A program made the translations under genes and the position numbers. Below are positions 33,014 through 41,611 of a stretch of 44,714 nucleotides of DNA, one piece after another; the stretch's first letter is position 1; the number at the start of each line of letters is the position of its first letter. The DNA comes from [Candidatus Thermochlorobacteriaceae] bacterium GBChlB. GTDB lineage: Bacteria > Bacteroidota > Chlorobiia > Chlorobiales > Thermochlorobacteraceae. The DNA lies in NCBI GenBank assembly GCA_000724175.1, contig JPGV01000044.1:1-44714 (forward strand), written 5' to 3'. The notes under the pieces were generated by a model, which was not told the DNA's origin, did no database searches, and was given only the letters and a program-made list of their open reading frames with translations.

Positions 33014-35506
33014 ATGAAGACCACATCTGCTGCTCTGGGATTTTTCCTAACAGTTTTATTTGCGTGGAATTTGAATGCACAAACGCCGCCCCCGCCTCCG
33101 TTGGGAACGCCTCAATCTGAACCGCCGCGCCCATCGGGAACATCGCCTGCCTCCGGTAGTAAAATCAAGCCTTACGCGGAAGTCGTGAAAGGCGCAAGAA
33201 CCTTGAAGGGCATCTTCGATGTGCATCGCATTGAGGACAAAGTCTATTATGAAATTCCGCAGAAAGAATTGGGCAAAGAGTTTCTCATCGTTGCGCAAGT
33301 CTCTAAAACGCAAGCCAGTTACGGATACGGCGGCACGGAACTCGCCGACCGCGTCGTGAAATGGGAGCGCAAAAACATGATGGTGCTTCTGCGCGATGTC
33401 TATTACGGACTGCGCTCGACCGACGGCAACGTGGCGCAATCGGTGGTCAACTCGAACATCAACGCAATTTTGATGAGCTTCGACATTGCCGCGTTTGGCA
33501 AAGATTCGTCTATTGTCATTGATGTAACGCCAATGTTTACCTCGGATATGCCGGAATTTTCGCCGCGCCAACAAAGCGTCGCCTTTGCGCCAAGCTACGA
33601 CGCACAATCGCTTGACCCGAAGCGCACGTTTATCGAGAGCGTCAAGGCGTTTCCGACCAACATTGAAACCAGAGCCGTGCTGACCTATCGCTCCAACCCA
33701 ATCGATTTAAGCCGAGTCCTGTCCTCGCCAGTGCCGCAACCAATTCGCCCAAAAGCCGATTTCGCCTTAGGCTCTATTACGGTAGAAGTTCATTTCAGCA
33801 TGGTGCGCTTGCCCGACGTGCCAATGAAACCGCGCGAGTATGATTCGCGCGTCGGGTTCTTTACGGAACGCTTCGTCGATTACAACAACGCCAACGACGG
33901 CATTAAGCCAAAACAATACATCTCGCGCTTCCGCTTAGAGAAAAAAGACCCGTCGGCGGAGGTGAGCGAACCGATTAAACCAATTGTCTTTTACATCGCG
34001 CCCGAAGTGCCGGCCAAATGGCGTCCTTACATCAAGCGCGGGGCCGAGTCGTGGCAAAAAGCCTTTGAGAAAGCCGGATTCAAAAACGCCATTCTCGCCA
34101 AAGATGCGCCGGACGATAACCCAAATTGGGACCCCGAAGACGCACGATACAACTCAATTCGTTGGCTGCCGTCTGCTATTCAAAACGCCTACGGTCCGTC
34201 TATCCGAGACCCACGAAGCGGCGAAGTGTTGGACGCCGACATTAAGTTCTTCCACAACGTCAGCAAGCTGTTTCAGAATTGGTATTTCTTGCAAGCGGGC
34301 GCGGTCGATGAACGCGCCGACAAAATGCCTGTGCCGGACGACCTCTCTGGCGAACTCATTGAATATGTCGCCGCGCACGAGGTCGGACACTGCTTGGGCT
34401 TTCCGCACAACTTCAAAGCCTCATCGAGCTATACGGTCAAACAACTCCGCGACGCCCAGTTCACAGCGCAATATGGCACTGAAGCCTCGATTATGGACTA
34501 CGGTCGGTTCAACTACGTGGCGCAGCCCGAAGACAAACCGCGTCCGCGCTTGATTCCGATTATCGGACCATATGACGACTTCGCCGTCGAGTGGGGTTAC
34601 AAGCAATTCGACAATCTCACGCCCGACCAAGAGAAAGCCAAGCTCAATGAGATTGCCATGCGTCAAATTAAAAATCCGATGCTGCGCTTCGGCAGGCAGG
34701 GCGACCCTTATGACCCGACGGCTCAAAACGAAGACATTGGCTCAGACCCAATTGAAGCCACAACACTCGGCTTGAAAAATCTCGCTCGCGTCTCGAAAAA
34801 AATGCTCACCGCCTTCGCACGCCCAAACGAAGACTATGACAACCTCAAAGAAATTACGGTCGAGTTTTTCACCCAACGTTCGTTTGAAATTGGACACGTG
34901 GCAAGCCTCATCGGCGGTATGGTGGAGACAAATTACTTTTACGGACAAGGCGACAAAAACTTTGAGCCAACGCCGCGCGCCAAGCAAAAAGAAGCCATGG
35001 CATTTCTACAACAAAACGTCTTTCAACTGCCGAAGGATTTGATGCCACAAGAGATTATCGACCGCATTGGCTCGGTCGGCTATGGGGACCTGATTTTGCA
35101 ACATCAAGCGCGGATATTGCGCCAAGTGTTGAACCCTGCGCGAACAAAAGCAATGGTCGATTACGAGATGACGGGAAGAGGCAACTACGCGCTGGTCGAG
35201 ATGGTCGGCGATTTATCCGACGGCATTTTCAGTGATGTCAAATCGGGCAAGGTCTCGCAAATGCGTCGCAACTTGCAGCGTGAATGGGTCAGCCAACTTA
35301 TTGCAAAAGTGAAGTCTGCGCCGCGCCCGCCGCTTCCGGGATTCGTCTTGGTGTTTCAAGAAAGTTCAGAAATGAAAGCGGTCGCTCGCGGACAACTGGA
35401 AAAGATACTCAAGCTTGTTCAATCGGCGCGCGGCGCGGACGACGCAACGCGCACACACCTGAGCGACTTGCGCCTCACCATCAAAAACGCACTCGATGAG
35501 AAATGA
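33014..35506 (+). CDS. Exported zinc metalloprotease, DUF5117/DUF4953 family
   Basis: An 830-residue protein with signal peptide MKTTSAALGFFLTVLFAWNLNA (cleavage before QT), followed by a Pro-rich stretch. DUF5118/DUF5117-like beta regions lie at about 50-300 (AEVVKGARTLKGIFDVHRIEDKVYYEI). The catalytic zinc site HEVGHCLGFPH is at 455-465, with Glu456, and a Met-turn SIMDYGRFNY follows about 35 residues later. This matches the metzincin-like DUF4953 proteases of Bacteroidota. FYIAPEVPAKWRPYIKRGAESWQKAFEKAGF (about 325) is a family hallmark. It should act in the periplasm or outside the cell. The physiological substrate is unknown. It is divergent from the Bat operon. Confidence 0.92.
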   Translation: MKTTSAALGFFLTVLFAWNLNAQTPPPPPLGTPQSEPPRPSGTSPASGSKIKPYAEVVKGARTLKGIFDVHRIEDKVYYEIPQKELGKEFLIVAQVSKTQASYGYGGTELADRVVKWERKNMMVLLRDVYYGLRSTDGNVAQSVVNSNINAILMSFDIAAFGKDSSIVIDVTPMFTSDMPEFSPRQQSVAFAPSYDAQSLDPKRTFIESVKAFPTNIETRAVLTYRSNPIDLSRVLSSPVPQPIRPKADFALGSITVEVHFSMVRLPDVPMKPREYDSRVGFFTERFVDYNNANDGIKPKQYISRFRLEKKDPSAEVSEPIKPIVFYIAPEVPAKWRPYIKRGAESWQKAFEKAGFKNAILAKDAPDDNPNWDPEDARYNSIRWLPSAIQNAYGPSIRDPRSGEVLDADIKFFHNVSKLFQNWYFLQAGAVDERADKMPVPDDLSGELIEYVAAHEVGHCLGFPHNFKASSSYTVKQLRDAQFTAQYGTEASIMDYGRFNYVAQPEDKPRPRLIPIIGPYDDFAVEWGYKQFDNLTPDQEKAKLNEIAMRQIKNPMLRFGRQGDPYDPTAQNEDIGSDPIEATTLGLKNLARVSKKMLTAFARPNEDYDNLKEITVEFFTQRSFEIGHVASLIGGMVETNYFYGQGDKNFEPTPRAKQKEAMAFLQQNVFQLPKDLMPQEIIDRIGSVGYGDLILQHQARILRQVLNPARTKAMVDYEMTGRGNYALVEMVGDLSDGIFSDVKSGKVSQMRRNLQREWVSQLIAKVKSAPRPPLPGFVLVFQESSEMKAVARGQLEKILKLVQSARGADDATRTHLSDLRLTIKNALDEK

Positions 35507-35599
35507 CTGCACCCTGACCAACCCGTGATGACAACAGCAAAGAGCCTGTCGCCGTTGGGTTTTGGCAATCGCTCTATATCAGAAAGATTCGTTGAAAAG

Positions 35600-35608
35600 T
35601 GTTATACT
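35600..35608 (+). promoter_or_regulatory. Candidate extended -10 promoter for the small basic protein and ppa
   Basis: TG-T-TATACT at 35600-35608 fits an extended -10 element. No good -35 hexamer lies 16-18 bases upstream. The predicted transcript would start about 35615, leaving a leader of about 36 bases before the ATG at 35651. Confidence 0.35.
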
Positions 35609-35650
35609 TGCAGTTCGTTAACTCGCAAACGTTTAATTCATAAAACACGT

Positions 35651-35770
35651 ATGAACAAGAGAACCAAGCAAGCCGCCAAAAAACATCGCAAAGCGATTGC
35701 GCGTGCGAAAGCCAAGAAAAAAGCCTCGCTTGCAAAAGCCAAGAAGCCAGTTGCTTCAAAAAACGCTTAA
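35651..35770 (+). CDS. Small Lys/Ala-rich basic protein (39 residues)
   Basis: MNKRTKQAAKKHRKAIARAK followed by more Lys/Ala repeats, giving about 60 percent Lys, Arg and Ala. A longer frame from 35525 exists, but its extra 42 residues look non-coding, and a plausible promoter sits inside it. The protein resembles the tiny basic tails of ribosomal or nucleic-acid-binding proteins and similar short proteins in Bacteroidota/Chlorobiota, but I cannot name it. The stop lies 13 bases before ppa, and the two are likely one transcript. Confidence 0.65.
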   Translation: MNKRTKQAAKKHRKAIARAKAKKKASLAKAKKPVASKNA

Positions 35771-35783
35771 CCTCGATTCTGAT

Positions 35784-36389
35784 ATGATTGACTACAAGAG
35801 CCTGCCCGTCGGCAAACAAGCACCGAAAGAAGTCAATGCCGTCATTGAAGTGCCGAAAGGACAACGCAACAAATACGAGTTCGACCCCGACTTAGGCGTC
35901 TTTAAGCTCGACCGCGTGTTGTATTCGTCCGTGCATTATCCGGCTGCCTATGGGTTTGTGCCAAGCACGCTTGCCGAAGACGGCGACCCTGTCGATATTC
36001 TCGTCCTGACGCACGGCGAAATTTTCACTGGCTGCCTAATCGAGGTGCGCCCTGTGGGTTTGCTCAAAATGCGCGACGACAAAGGCTTGGACGACAAAAT
36101 TCTCTCTGTGCCGATTAACGACCCGATTTACAACAATGTGCGCCGACTTGCCGATGTGCCGCCGCATTTGCCCAACGAAATCGAGCATTTTTTTAACATC
36201 TATAAGCAACTCGAGGGCAAACACGTCGAGAGTTTCGGATGGCACGACTTTTTCGTCGCCGAGCGCGCAATCACGCAAGCCGTTGACCGATTCAAAGAAG
36301 AGCAAGCAAAGAAAAATGGTCATGCGGGCGTTACTGCCAAGCCGAAGCAAGTGAAGATTACCAAACCGAAATTGGTCAAGCGAGGATAA
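35784..36389 (+). CDS. ppa: Inorganic pyrophosphatase, family I
   Basis: Soluble enzyme that hydrolyses pyrophosphate and drives biosynthesis. The start ATG 35784 gives 201 residues. Earlier in-frame GTG/ATG codons fall in the upstream small gene. The active site is visible: EVPKGQRNKYEFD (22-34, Lys30), SSVHYPAAYGFVPST (48-62) and the signature EDGDPVDILVL (65-75, Asp66, Asp68, Asp71). NDPIYNNVRRLADVP follows. A Lys-rich tail of about 25 residues (GHAGVTAKPKQVKITKPKLVKRG) extends beyond the usual C-terminus. Confidence 0.95.
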   Translation: MIDYKSLPVGKQAPKEVNAVIEVPKGQRNKYEFDPDLGVFKLDRVLYSSVHYPAAYGFVPSTLAEDGDPVDILVLTHGEIFTGCLIEVRPVGLLKMRDDKGLDDKILSVPINDPIYNNVRRLADVPPHLPNEIEHFFNIYKQLEGKHVESFGWHDFFVAERAITQAVDRFKEEQAKKNGHAGVTAKPKQVKITKPKLVKRG

Positions 36390-36420
36390 GACTTAACGGA
36401 GCCGCAAAGGATGTGAAACG

Positions 36421-36876
36421 ATGAACATTCGGGAATTCAACGAACTCTCGCCAGAAGAGCAAGCAGAGATTCGCGGGAAAGCCAGAGCATTTACGTTTTT
36501 CGCTGCGATTGCAATGATGCTTTTAGGGTTCAGTGCGGCTTACGAGAGCGTGGTAATCCTGACGCGCGAAAAAGCAATGCTCGTCGACCGATTCGGCACA
36601 GATGCCGAGCGCGTCTTTAATTCATCGCTCCTCACGCTGCCCTTGGGCGGCTTTGAAATGTTTTGCGCATGGGCCGCAATGCGACTGCGCTATGTCGGCT
36701 GGCGGTTTGGCTTTTTTGCTACGGTTGTGTTACTGCTCAACAGCATCGTCAGCAGCATTGTCTTTAATGGCACACCGATTACATTTAGCACGATTTTAAC
36801 TGCAGTCCTGTCATCGCTCATTTTCATCTTGCTCTACAAAGGCAAAGACGCCTTCTCATCGTCCGACGCATCGTGA
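36421..36876 (+). CDS. Small integral membrane protein, unknown function
   Basis: A 151-residue protein with a short cytosolic N-terminus (MNIREFNELSPEEQAEIRGK) and four hydrophobic segments (about 26-46, 70-88, 98-117 and 121-140). AAGG-like AAGATG (AAAGGATG) stands ahead of the ATG with suitable spacing. No motif was recognised. It sits between ppa and a ferredoxin gene on the same strand. Confidence 0.75.
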   Translation: MNIREFNELSPEEQAEIRGKARAFTFFAAIAMMLLGFSAAYESVVILTREKAMLVDRFGTDAERVFNSSLLTLPLGGFEMFCAWAAMRLRYVGWRFGFFATVVLLLNSIVSSIVFNGTPITFSTILTAVLSSLIFILLYKGKDAFSSSDAS

Positions 36877-36905
36877 ATTTTCCTTGAATCTAACAAACTG
36901 AGGAT

Positions 36906-37232
36906 ATGTCGAGATACGTGGTTTATGTTTGCACAAATACGCGCTCCGAGACCAACCCGAAACCGTCGTGCGGGCGACGCGGCGCAGACGCGCTGTTCCA
37001 AGCAATGAAAGACGGCCTTGAAAAAAGCGGTCTGGACACTGTCGAGCTTGATACATCAAGCTGCTTGGGCGCGTGCGAGAACGGCTGTTCCATTTTAGTG
37101 CATAGCGATACAACTTGGTATGGCGGCGTTACCGAAGCCGACGTGCCGGAAATTATTGAGCAACATTTCAAAAATAATCGTCCCGTCGAGCGGCTTTTTA
37201 TCAAACGCCTGATGCGCCGCTTGGCGAGTTAA
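36906..37232 (+). CDS. Thioredoxin-like [2Fe-2S] ferredoxin
   Basis: A 108-residue protein of the Aquifex/Shethna-type ferredoxins, which carry one [2Fe-2S] cluster on a thioredoxin fold. The Cys pattern fits: Cys9 in YVVYVCTNTR, Cys22 in KPSCGRRGA, Cys53 in SSCLGACENG and Cys57. Cys61 is an additional one. It has the family motif GVTEADVPEIIEQHF. The ATG is only 1 base past AGGA, a short spacing but with no better start. It probably serves as a redox partner. The redox partner protein is not identified. Confidence 0.9.
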   Translation: MSRYVVYVCTNTRSETNPKPSCGRRGADALFQAMKDGLEKSGLDTVELDTSSCLGACENGCSILVHSDTTWYGGVTEADVPEIIEQHFKNNRPVERLFIKRLMRRLAS

Positions 37233-37360
37233 AATGAATGAACTACTGCAAATGAACGGTAACCAACGGTCAAGCGTCAGCGGCTGTGGCGGGGTCAGGA
37301 ATATGAACGCGACGAAGAACGGCTTAAATTATCACCTGTTAATGATTCCTAAACTCAAAA

Positions 37361-37366
37361 AAGGAG
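37361..37366 (+). promoter_or_regulatory. Strong ribosome binding site of the peroxiredoxin gene
   Basis: AAGGAG lies 9 bases before the ATG at 37376. It is one of the best sites in the window, suggesting high translation of this peroxiredoxin. Confidence 0.8.
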
Positions 37367-37375
37367 AAAACCAGT

Positions 37376-37834
37376 ATGTTGAAAATTGGAGATGTCGCAC
37401 CAGAGTTTGAATTGGACAGCACAGACGGCACAAAAGTCAAGCTTTCGGATTTCAGGGGCAAGAAAAATGTCCTGCTCTCGTTCTATCCGCTGGATTTTAC
37501 GCCCGTTTGCACGGCGCAAAATTGCAGTTACAGCCAAGACCTCAGCGGCTTTGAACAATACGACACAGTCGTGCTGCCAATTAGCGCGGACTCAAAATTC
37601 GCGCATGCCGCGTTCCGCGAAAAATATGCAATGACGCATCACCTACTGAGCGACTTGCACCGCAGCGCAATTAAGTCCTACGATGTGCTCTTCGAGCCGC
37701 TCAATGTCAGCAAACGCGCCTACTTTTTAATCGGCAAAGACGGCTTGCTCAAATGGATGCACATTGAAAACGAACTCAAAGACAGCCGCACCAACGAGGA
37801 ACTGCTCAACGCCGTGAAATCGCATGTGAATTAA
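37376..37834 (+). CDS. Peroxiredoxin (AhpC/TSA family)
   Basis: Thiol peroxidase of 152 residues, cytosolic. The peroxidatic Cys45 sits in [14 protein letters not shown], with Cys50 five residues further. That Cys could be a resolving Cys, which would make it an atypical 2-Cys or AhpE/PrxQ-like protein. [34 protein letters not shown] is the usual N-terminus. The C-terminal part [19 protein letters not shown] is regular. The gene is preceded by a strong ribosome binding site and about 143 bases of apparently non-coding sequence. Confidence 0.92.
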   Translation: MLKIGDVAPEFELDSTDGTKVKLSDFRGKKNVLLSFYPLDFTPVCTAQNCSYSQDLSGFEQYDTVVLPISADSKFAHAAFREKYAMTHHLLSDLHRSAIKSYDVLFEPLNVSKRAYFLIGKDGLLKWMHIENELKDSRTNEELLNAVKSHVN

Positions 37835-37973
37835 CCGCAACAATTCTGTTTAAGAGAAAAACTGCGTTGAACAGGGCGGCTTTTTGGTCGTCGGTTTTTT
37901 TCTTGCACGCCGAAGCATTATATTCGCGGTCTATTTTTGAAACAATTTCCGAAATTTCAGACGCATTAGAACG

Positions 37974-38198
37974 ATGTCGAAAGTCTGTATTCTCACGGGC
38001 AAGAGTCATCAGTATGGCAATACGGTTTCGCACGCTAACAACCATCGCCGCACCCGCTTTGAGCCGAACCTTCAATACAAGCGCATTTGGCTCGAAGAGG
38101 AAAAAAAATGGGTGCGTGTTCGCCTCTCGACCAAAGCCTTGAAGCAACTGACAAAAAACGGCACAGCGGAACTCTCCAAACTCCTGAAAAAAGCCTAA
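37974..38198 (+). CDS. rpmB: 50S ribosomal protein L28
   Basis: A 74-residue ribosomal protein. [39 protein letters not shown] follows the L28 consensus (GxxVSHxxN, RxxPNLQ). Cys5 is the only Cys, so a zinc-binding version is not likely. It is not next to rpmG here. The leader has a T-rich tract and no ribosome binding site of note. Confidence 0.96.
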   Translation: MSKVCILTGKSHQYGNTVSHANNHRRTRFEPNLQYKRIWLEEEKKWVRVRLSTKALKQLTKNGTAELSKLLKKA

Positions 38199-38247
38199 GC
38201 GCGTTTGGAACGCCGCCGCGTATTGCTGGCATACTCTGTTAGTGTTG

Positions 38248-38703
38248 ATGAAGCAGGTAACGATTTACACCGACGGCGCATGTAGCGGCAATCCGGGCGA
38301 AGGCGGTTGGGGCGCGGTTCTCATCTTCGGCGAAAAACGCGCCGAGCTCTCTGGCTACGAGGCTTCCACAACGAACAATCGCATGGAAGTATACGCCGCC
38401 ATTCAAGCGCTGGAACAATTAAAAGAGCCGTGCGAGGTTGACCTTTACAGCGATTCGTCGTATCTCGTCAATGCGTTTGAGCAAGGCTGGCTTGCGTCGT
38501 GGAAGCAAAATCGCTGGCGCACCGCCGCCAAAAAGCCCGTCCAAAATCAAGACCTTTGGGAACGACTCGACGCGCTGACAACCAAACACCGTGTCCGATT
38601 TCATAAGGTTAAAGGACACAGCGACGATGAGCTAAACAATCGTTGCGACTTTCTCGCCACGAATGCGATTCGAGAACAACGCGAACTGTCGCGCGGCACA
38701 TAA
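38248..38703 (+). CDS. rnhA: Ribonuclease HI
   Basis: Degrades the RNA strand of RNA-DNA hybrids. The chosen ATG 38248 (MKQVTIYTDGACSGNPG) gives 151 residues; the preceding GTG and TTG are unlikely starts. The catalytic residues are all present: Asp9 in YTDGACSGNPG, Glu47 in TTNNRMEVYAAI, Asp69 in LYSDSSYLV and Asp134 in NNRCDFLA. His124 is in KVKGHSDDELN, and TTK before HRVRFHKV is usual. It is followed at 67 bases by a membrane protein gene. Confidence 0.96.
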   Translation: MKQVTIYTDGACSGNPGEGGWGAVLIFGEKRAELSGYEASTTNNRMEVYAAIQALEQLKEPCEVDLYSDSSYLVNAFEQGWLASWKQNRWRTAAKKPVQNQDLWERLDALTTKHRVRFHKVKGHSDDELNNRCDFLATNAIREQRELSRGT

Positions 38704-38770
38704 CGTCGGAACCCAAGCGTTCCTGTCCTGTACTTTGTAATCGAACTTTGCAGTATGTTGTTGTAACGCT

Positions 38771-39835
38771 ATGTCGGAAGAAACACGCACGCCGCCTGAA
38801 AACTTGCCTGTTGGGAGCGACCCGATGGGAGGGCTGTTTCCGCAAACGCCTGCGAGCCGTATTGGCGCGTTTGTGTTTGTCGGTATTGTCGTCTTGTTTT
38901 TTGGTTGGATTGCCCTGCGCATCAATCTGCCGCAAGAGCGTCCAGCTGCCGAGCCGCTGCCCGCCGCCATGCGCGCTCGACTCGTTGGACTGCCGCTCAA
39001 CGCCAACGTGCTGGTGTATCTCGGCATGAAAGAAATTCGTGCATCTGACTTTTGGACAACGTTTGTTCCCGATTCAGTCAAGTCGCAGCCGATTTTCGCT
39101 GACACCACTTCGCTGGGACGCTTTGCCAAAGCCACTCGATATAATTTCGTTCTCGACACCGATACGGCATTTTACGCCGAAGTCAATCGCGTTGGTCTTG
39201 AAAACCGCTCGCTTGGTGTGCTTATTGGTCGCTTTGATGAGCAGCGCGTGAAAGCGTTTCTTGCATCATCAACAGACAGCCTTCGCTCGGGCGACAGAAT
39301 GGCATATCAGATTGAACCAAGGCTTTGGATGTCGATGGTCTCACCGACGGAAATGGTGATGACAAGCCATGCAGACGTGGCGTCGACGTATCTTCAGCCC
39401 CAAACAGACTTTTTTACGGCGGATTCTGTAATGCAACCACTGATTGACCGAGCGCAGTTTAAATCGCAGTTTTGGGTGGCATTAGGGTCGGCGCGGTGGG
39501 CGTTTGGCGCGCTGCAAGGTCTGACGACGTCGACCCAAAATTTGAGCAGCACAGGCAATATCCGCCGCATTGAGCAACTGGCGCTGTCTGCAAAACTCAC
39601 CGACGGTGTCGAGGGACAAACCGAATGGATTTACGAAAATCGCACCTCGGCATTTTTCGCTGGCGGCTTAATTGGTATCGCGCTTTGGGTGTCAAGAAAT
39701 TTTAGCGGCAGACAAACGGAGGCACAAAAAAAATTGTTGGGCGCGATTGAACTAACCCAAAATTTGGAATCGCTGATGTTCCGAGCGTCAATTTCCAAAT
39801 CGCTTTTAGATGAGCTTCGTCAAACTAAACCTTAA
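38771..39835 (+). CDS. Membrane-anchored protein of unknown function
   Basis: A 354-residue protein with a short cytosolic N-terminus, one membrane segment (about 31-51, [20 protein letters not shown]), a large extracytoplasmic domain, and a second weak hydrophobic segment near the C-terminus (about 297-312, [14 protein letters not shown]). The middle contains [34 protein letters not shown] and a run of [37 protein letters not shown], which looks like alpha/beta folded sequence similar to DUF-type envelope proteins. I cannot assign a family. It stands between rnhA and a peroxiredoxin gene. Confidence 0.75.
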   Translation: MSEETRTPPENLPVGSDPMGGLFPQTPASRIGAFVFVGIVVLFFGWIALRINLPQERPAAEPLPAAMRARLVGLPLNANVLVYLGMKEIRASDFWTTFVPDSVKSQPIFADTTSLGRFAKATRYNFVLDTDTAFYAEVNRVGLENRSLGVLIGRFDEQRVKAFLASSTDSLRSGDRMAYQIEPRLWMSMVSPTEMVMTSHADVASTYLQPQTDFFTADSVMQPLIDRAQFKSQFWVALGSARWAFGALQGLTTSTQNLSSTGNIRRIEQLALSAKLTDGVEGQTEWIYENRTSAFFAGGLIGIALWVSRNFSGRQTEAQKKLLGAIELTQNLESLMFRASISKSLLDELRQTKP

Positions 39836-39861
39836 ACCTAACCCTGAAATTTAACTTTGGT

Positions 39862-40380
39862 ATGAAAAACGCTTTTCTTTACAGTCTTCTCTCTTTACTC
39901 ATTGGCATTGGTGCGTCGGGCTGCGGCAGTTCCGAACCGACCTTGAACATCGGCGATGTCGCGCCAGACTTCTCGCTGCAAAGCGACGACGGACGGACGA
40001 TTAAACTCTCTGACTACCGCGAAAAAACGGTCGTGCTGTTCTTCTACCCAAAAGACGAGACGCCCGGCTGCACCAAAGAAGCCTGTGGATTTCGCGATAG
40101 CTTTTCGGCGTTCAAAGACGCAGGCATTGAGGTCTTCGGCGTGAGCGTCGATGGCGTTGAGTCGCATCAAAAATTCCGTGAAAAAGAAAAATTGAACTTT
40201 ACGCTGCTGTCCGACGATAAAAAGGAAGTCTCCAAAAAATACGGTGTCTTGGGCGGTATGGGACTTTCGCAGCGTGTTACCTTCATCATCGGAAAAAACG
40301 GCGTCATAAAGAAAATCTTCCGCGATGTCAAGCCCGAATCGCACGCTCAAGAAGTGCTGGTCATTGCCAAAGCGATTTAA
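39862..40380 (+). CDS. bcp: Peroxiredoxin, BCP/PrxQ type, probable lipoprotein
   Basis: A 172-residue thioredoxin-fold peroxidase. The N-terminus [21 protein letters not shown] ends in a lipobox-like ASGC (Cys21), so it should be exported and lipid-anchored in the envelope. The peroxidatic Cys stands in [19 protein letters not shown], with a second Cys 5 residues later, the BCP/PrxQ pattern. [25 protein letters not shown] and [20 protein letters not shown] are typical of the family. This would protect the periplasm from peroxides. The lipoprotein nature is inferred from the motif. Confidence 0.9.
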   Translation: MKNAFLYSLLSLLIGIGASGCGSSEPTLNIGDVAPDFSLQSDDGRTIKLSDYREKTVVLFFYPKDETPGCTKEACGFRDSFSAFKDAGIEVFGVSVDGVESHQKFREKEKLNFTLLSDDKKEVSKKYGVLGGMGLSQRVTFIIGKNGVIKKIFRDVKPESHAQEVLVIAKAI

Positions 40381-40401
40381 CGCTTCCTGCCGGGCGCGCC
40401 A

Positions 40402-41361
40402 ATGAAAAAAATCATCATCTCAAGTGAACGCCTTGAACTGATTGAGTCGCCACCATTGGAGCTTCACGACGACGAGGTCGAAATCGAGGTCAAGGCTGCT
40501 GGAGTCAATTTCGCTGACATCAAAATTCGGCGCGGCTACGTCGCGCAGCCCGATATTCCACAGCCCGGCTTGGGCAACGAAGTTGCTGGCATTGTTACTC
40601 GGACAGGGCGCGATGCGCATCGTTTCAGCATCGGCGAAAAAGTGTTTGGCATTTCGCACGACGGCGGTGGCTACGCCGAGCGTGTCGTGATGCGCGAGTT
40701 CAATGTGTTTCGCCTGCCCGTGCATATGACCTTTGAAGAGGGGGCAGGGTTTCCCGTCGCATTCCAAACCGCTTATCATTTGCTTCGCACCGCCGCACAA
40801 GTGAAAGCCGGCGATACCGTATTAATTTACGCCGCTGGCGGTGCGACGGGAACGGCGCTTGTTCAATTAGCTAAGCTCTTTGGCTGCTATATCATTGCGC
40901 AATCCAGTTCACCCGAAAAGTTACAGCGCGTGTTGAAACTTGGCGCGGACGCTACCACAACCGCCTCAACTGCGACAATGCGTGACGCGCTTGCACATCT
41001 TGCGCCGAAAGGCGTCGATGCCATCTTTGACGGAAATGCGGGCGCGGACTTTGCAAAAAATATCGACCTGCTTGCAATGCGCGGAAAACTCGTCTTGTTC
41101 GGCAACAGCGCGGGAATGCCGCCGCCGCTCGACCCGTATCCGCTCGTTTATCGCTCGGCGCATATCGTTGGATTCTCAATGCGGTCGATTACCGCCGAAC
41201 CCGACCTCTATGCGCGAACCTTTGATGACCTCTTGGCGTGGCACAAGGCCGGAAAATGGCGCGTTGAAATCGGGCATCGGTTTGCGCTTAATGAGGCAAT
41301 GAAAGCGCATGACCTTATTGAGTCGCGTCAAAGCTACGGCAAGGTGATTTTAATTCCCTGA
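40402..41361 (+). CDS. NADPH:quinone reductase-like MDR oxidoreductase
   Basis: A 319-residue zinc-free medium-chain dehydrogenase/reductase. AAGVNFADIKIRRGYV (about 33-48), LGNEVAGIVTRTG and FEEGAGFPVAFQTAYHLL lead to the NADPH motif LIYAAGGATGTALVQLAKLFG (about 141-161). PLVYRSAHIVGFSMR and a helical tail follow. The zinc-ligand Cys/His of alcohol dehydrogenases are absent, as in zeta-crystallin quinone oxidoreductases. The electron acceptor could be a quinone or another alkene/ketone. It is the last gene before a strong terminator. Confidence 0.92.
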   Translation: MKKIIISSERLELIESPPLELHDDEVEIEVKAAGVNFADIKIRRGYVAQPDIPQPGLGNEVAGIVTRTGRDAHRFSIGEKVFGISHDGGGYAERVVMREFNVFRLPVHMTFEEGAGFPVAFQTAYHLLRTAAQVKAGDTVLIYAAGGATGTALVQLAKLFGCYIIAQSSSPEKLQRVLKLGADATTTASTATMRDALAHLAPKGVDAIFDGNAGADFAKNIDLLAMRGKLVLFGNSAGMPPPLDPYPLVYRSAHIVGFSMRSITAEPDLYARTFDDLLAWHKAGKWRVEIGHRFALNEAMKAHDLIESRQSYGKVILIP

Positions 41362-41391
41362 AATGCACGCCGCGCACTTCCATAAAAATCA

Positions 41392-41420
41392 TAAAGCCTC
41401 GATTGTGCATCGAGGCTTTA
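41392..41420 (+). terminator. Intrinsic terminator after the quinone reductase gene
   Basis: A perfect 12-bp stem TAAAGCCTCGAT/ATCGAGGCTTTA has a 5-base loop and is followed by TCTTTTTG. It starts 31 bases past the stop. The minus strand also has a T-rich run beyond the hairpin, so it may work in both directions. Confidence 0.85.
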
Positions 41421-41427
41421 TCTTTTT

Positions 41428-41455
41428 GAGAAGTGTCTGAGAGACACAATTTCTC
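41428..41455. repeat. Second, interrupted hairpin in the intergenic region
   Basis: GAGAA-GTGTCT-GAG-AGACAC-AAT-TTCTC (41428-41455) forms a nested stem: GTGTCT with AGACAC, then GAGAA with TTCTC across a 3-base bulge. It directly follows the terminator. No T-run follows. The role is unknown. Confidence 0.45.
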
Positions 41456-41611
41456 GACGTTGTCGTCGTGCTTTCCGTCCTTCACTTCTCGTTGTCATAG
41501 TAGCCTTGCGCGATTCGGCAAGACTGAAATGTGCTTGAAAGCGCGTCAAGTTAAAAAATCATTTTAAAAAACAAACATCTTTCCAACTTTTTTTTGTGTG
41601 CAAAATCGGCT

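Noticed and set aside
37840-37973. Promoter elements ahead of rpmB (TATATT and a Bacteroidetes-type TATTTTTG)
   Set aside because: Neither has a suitable upstream partner at the expected spacing, so I did not annotate one.
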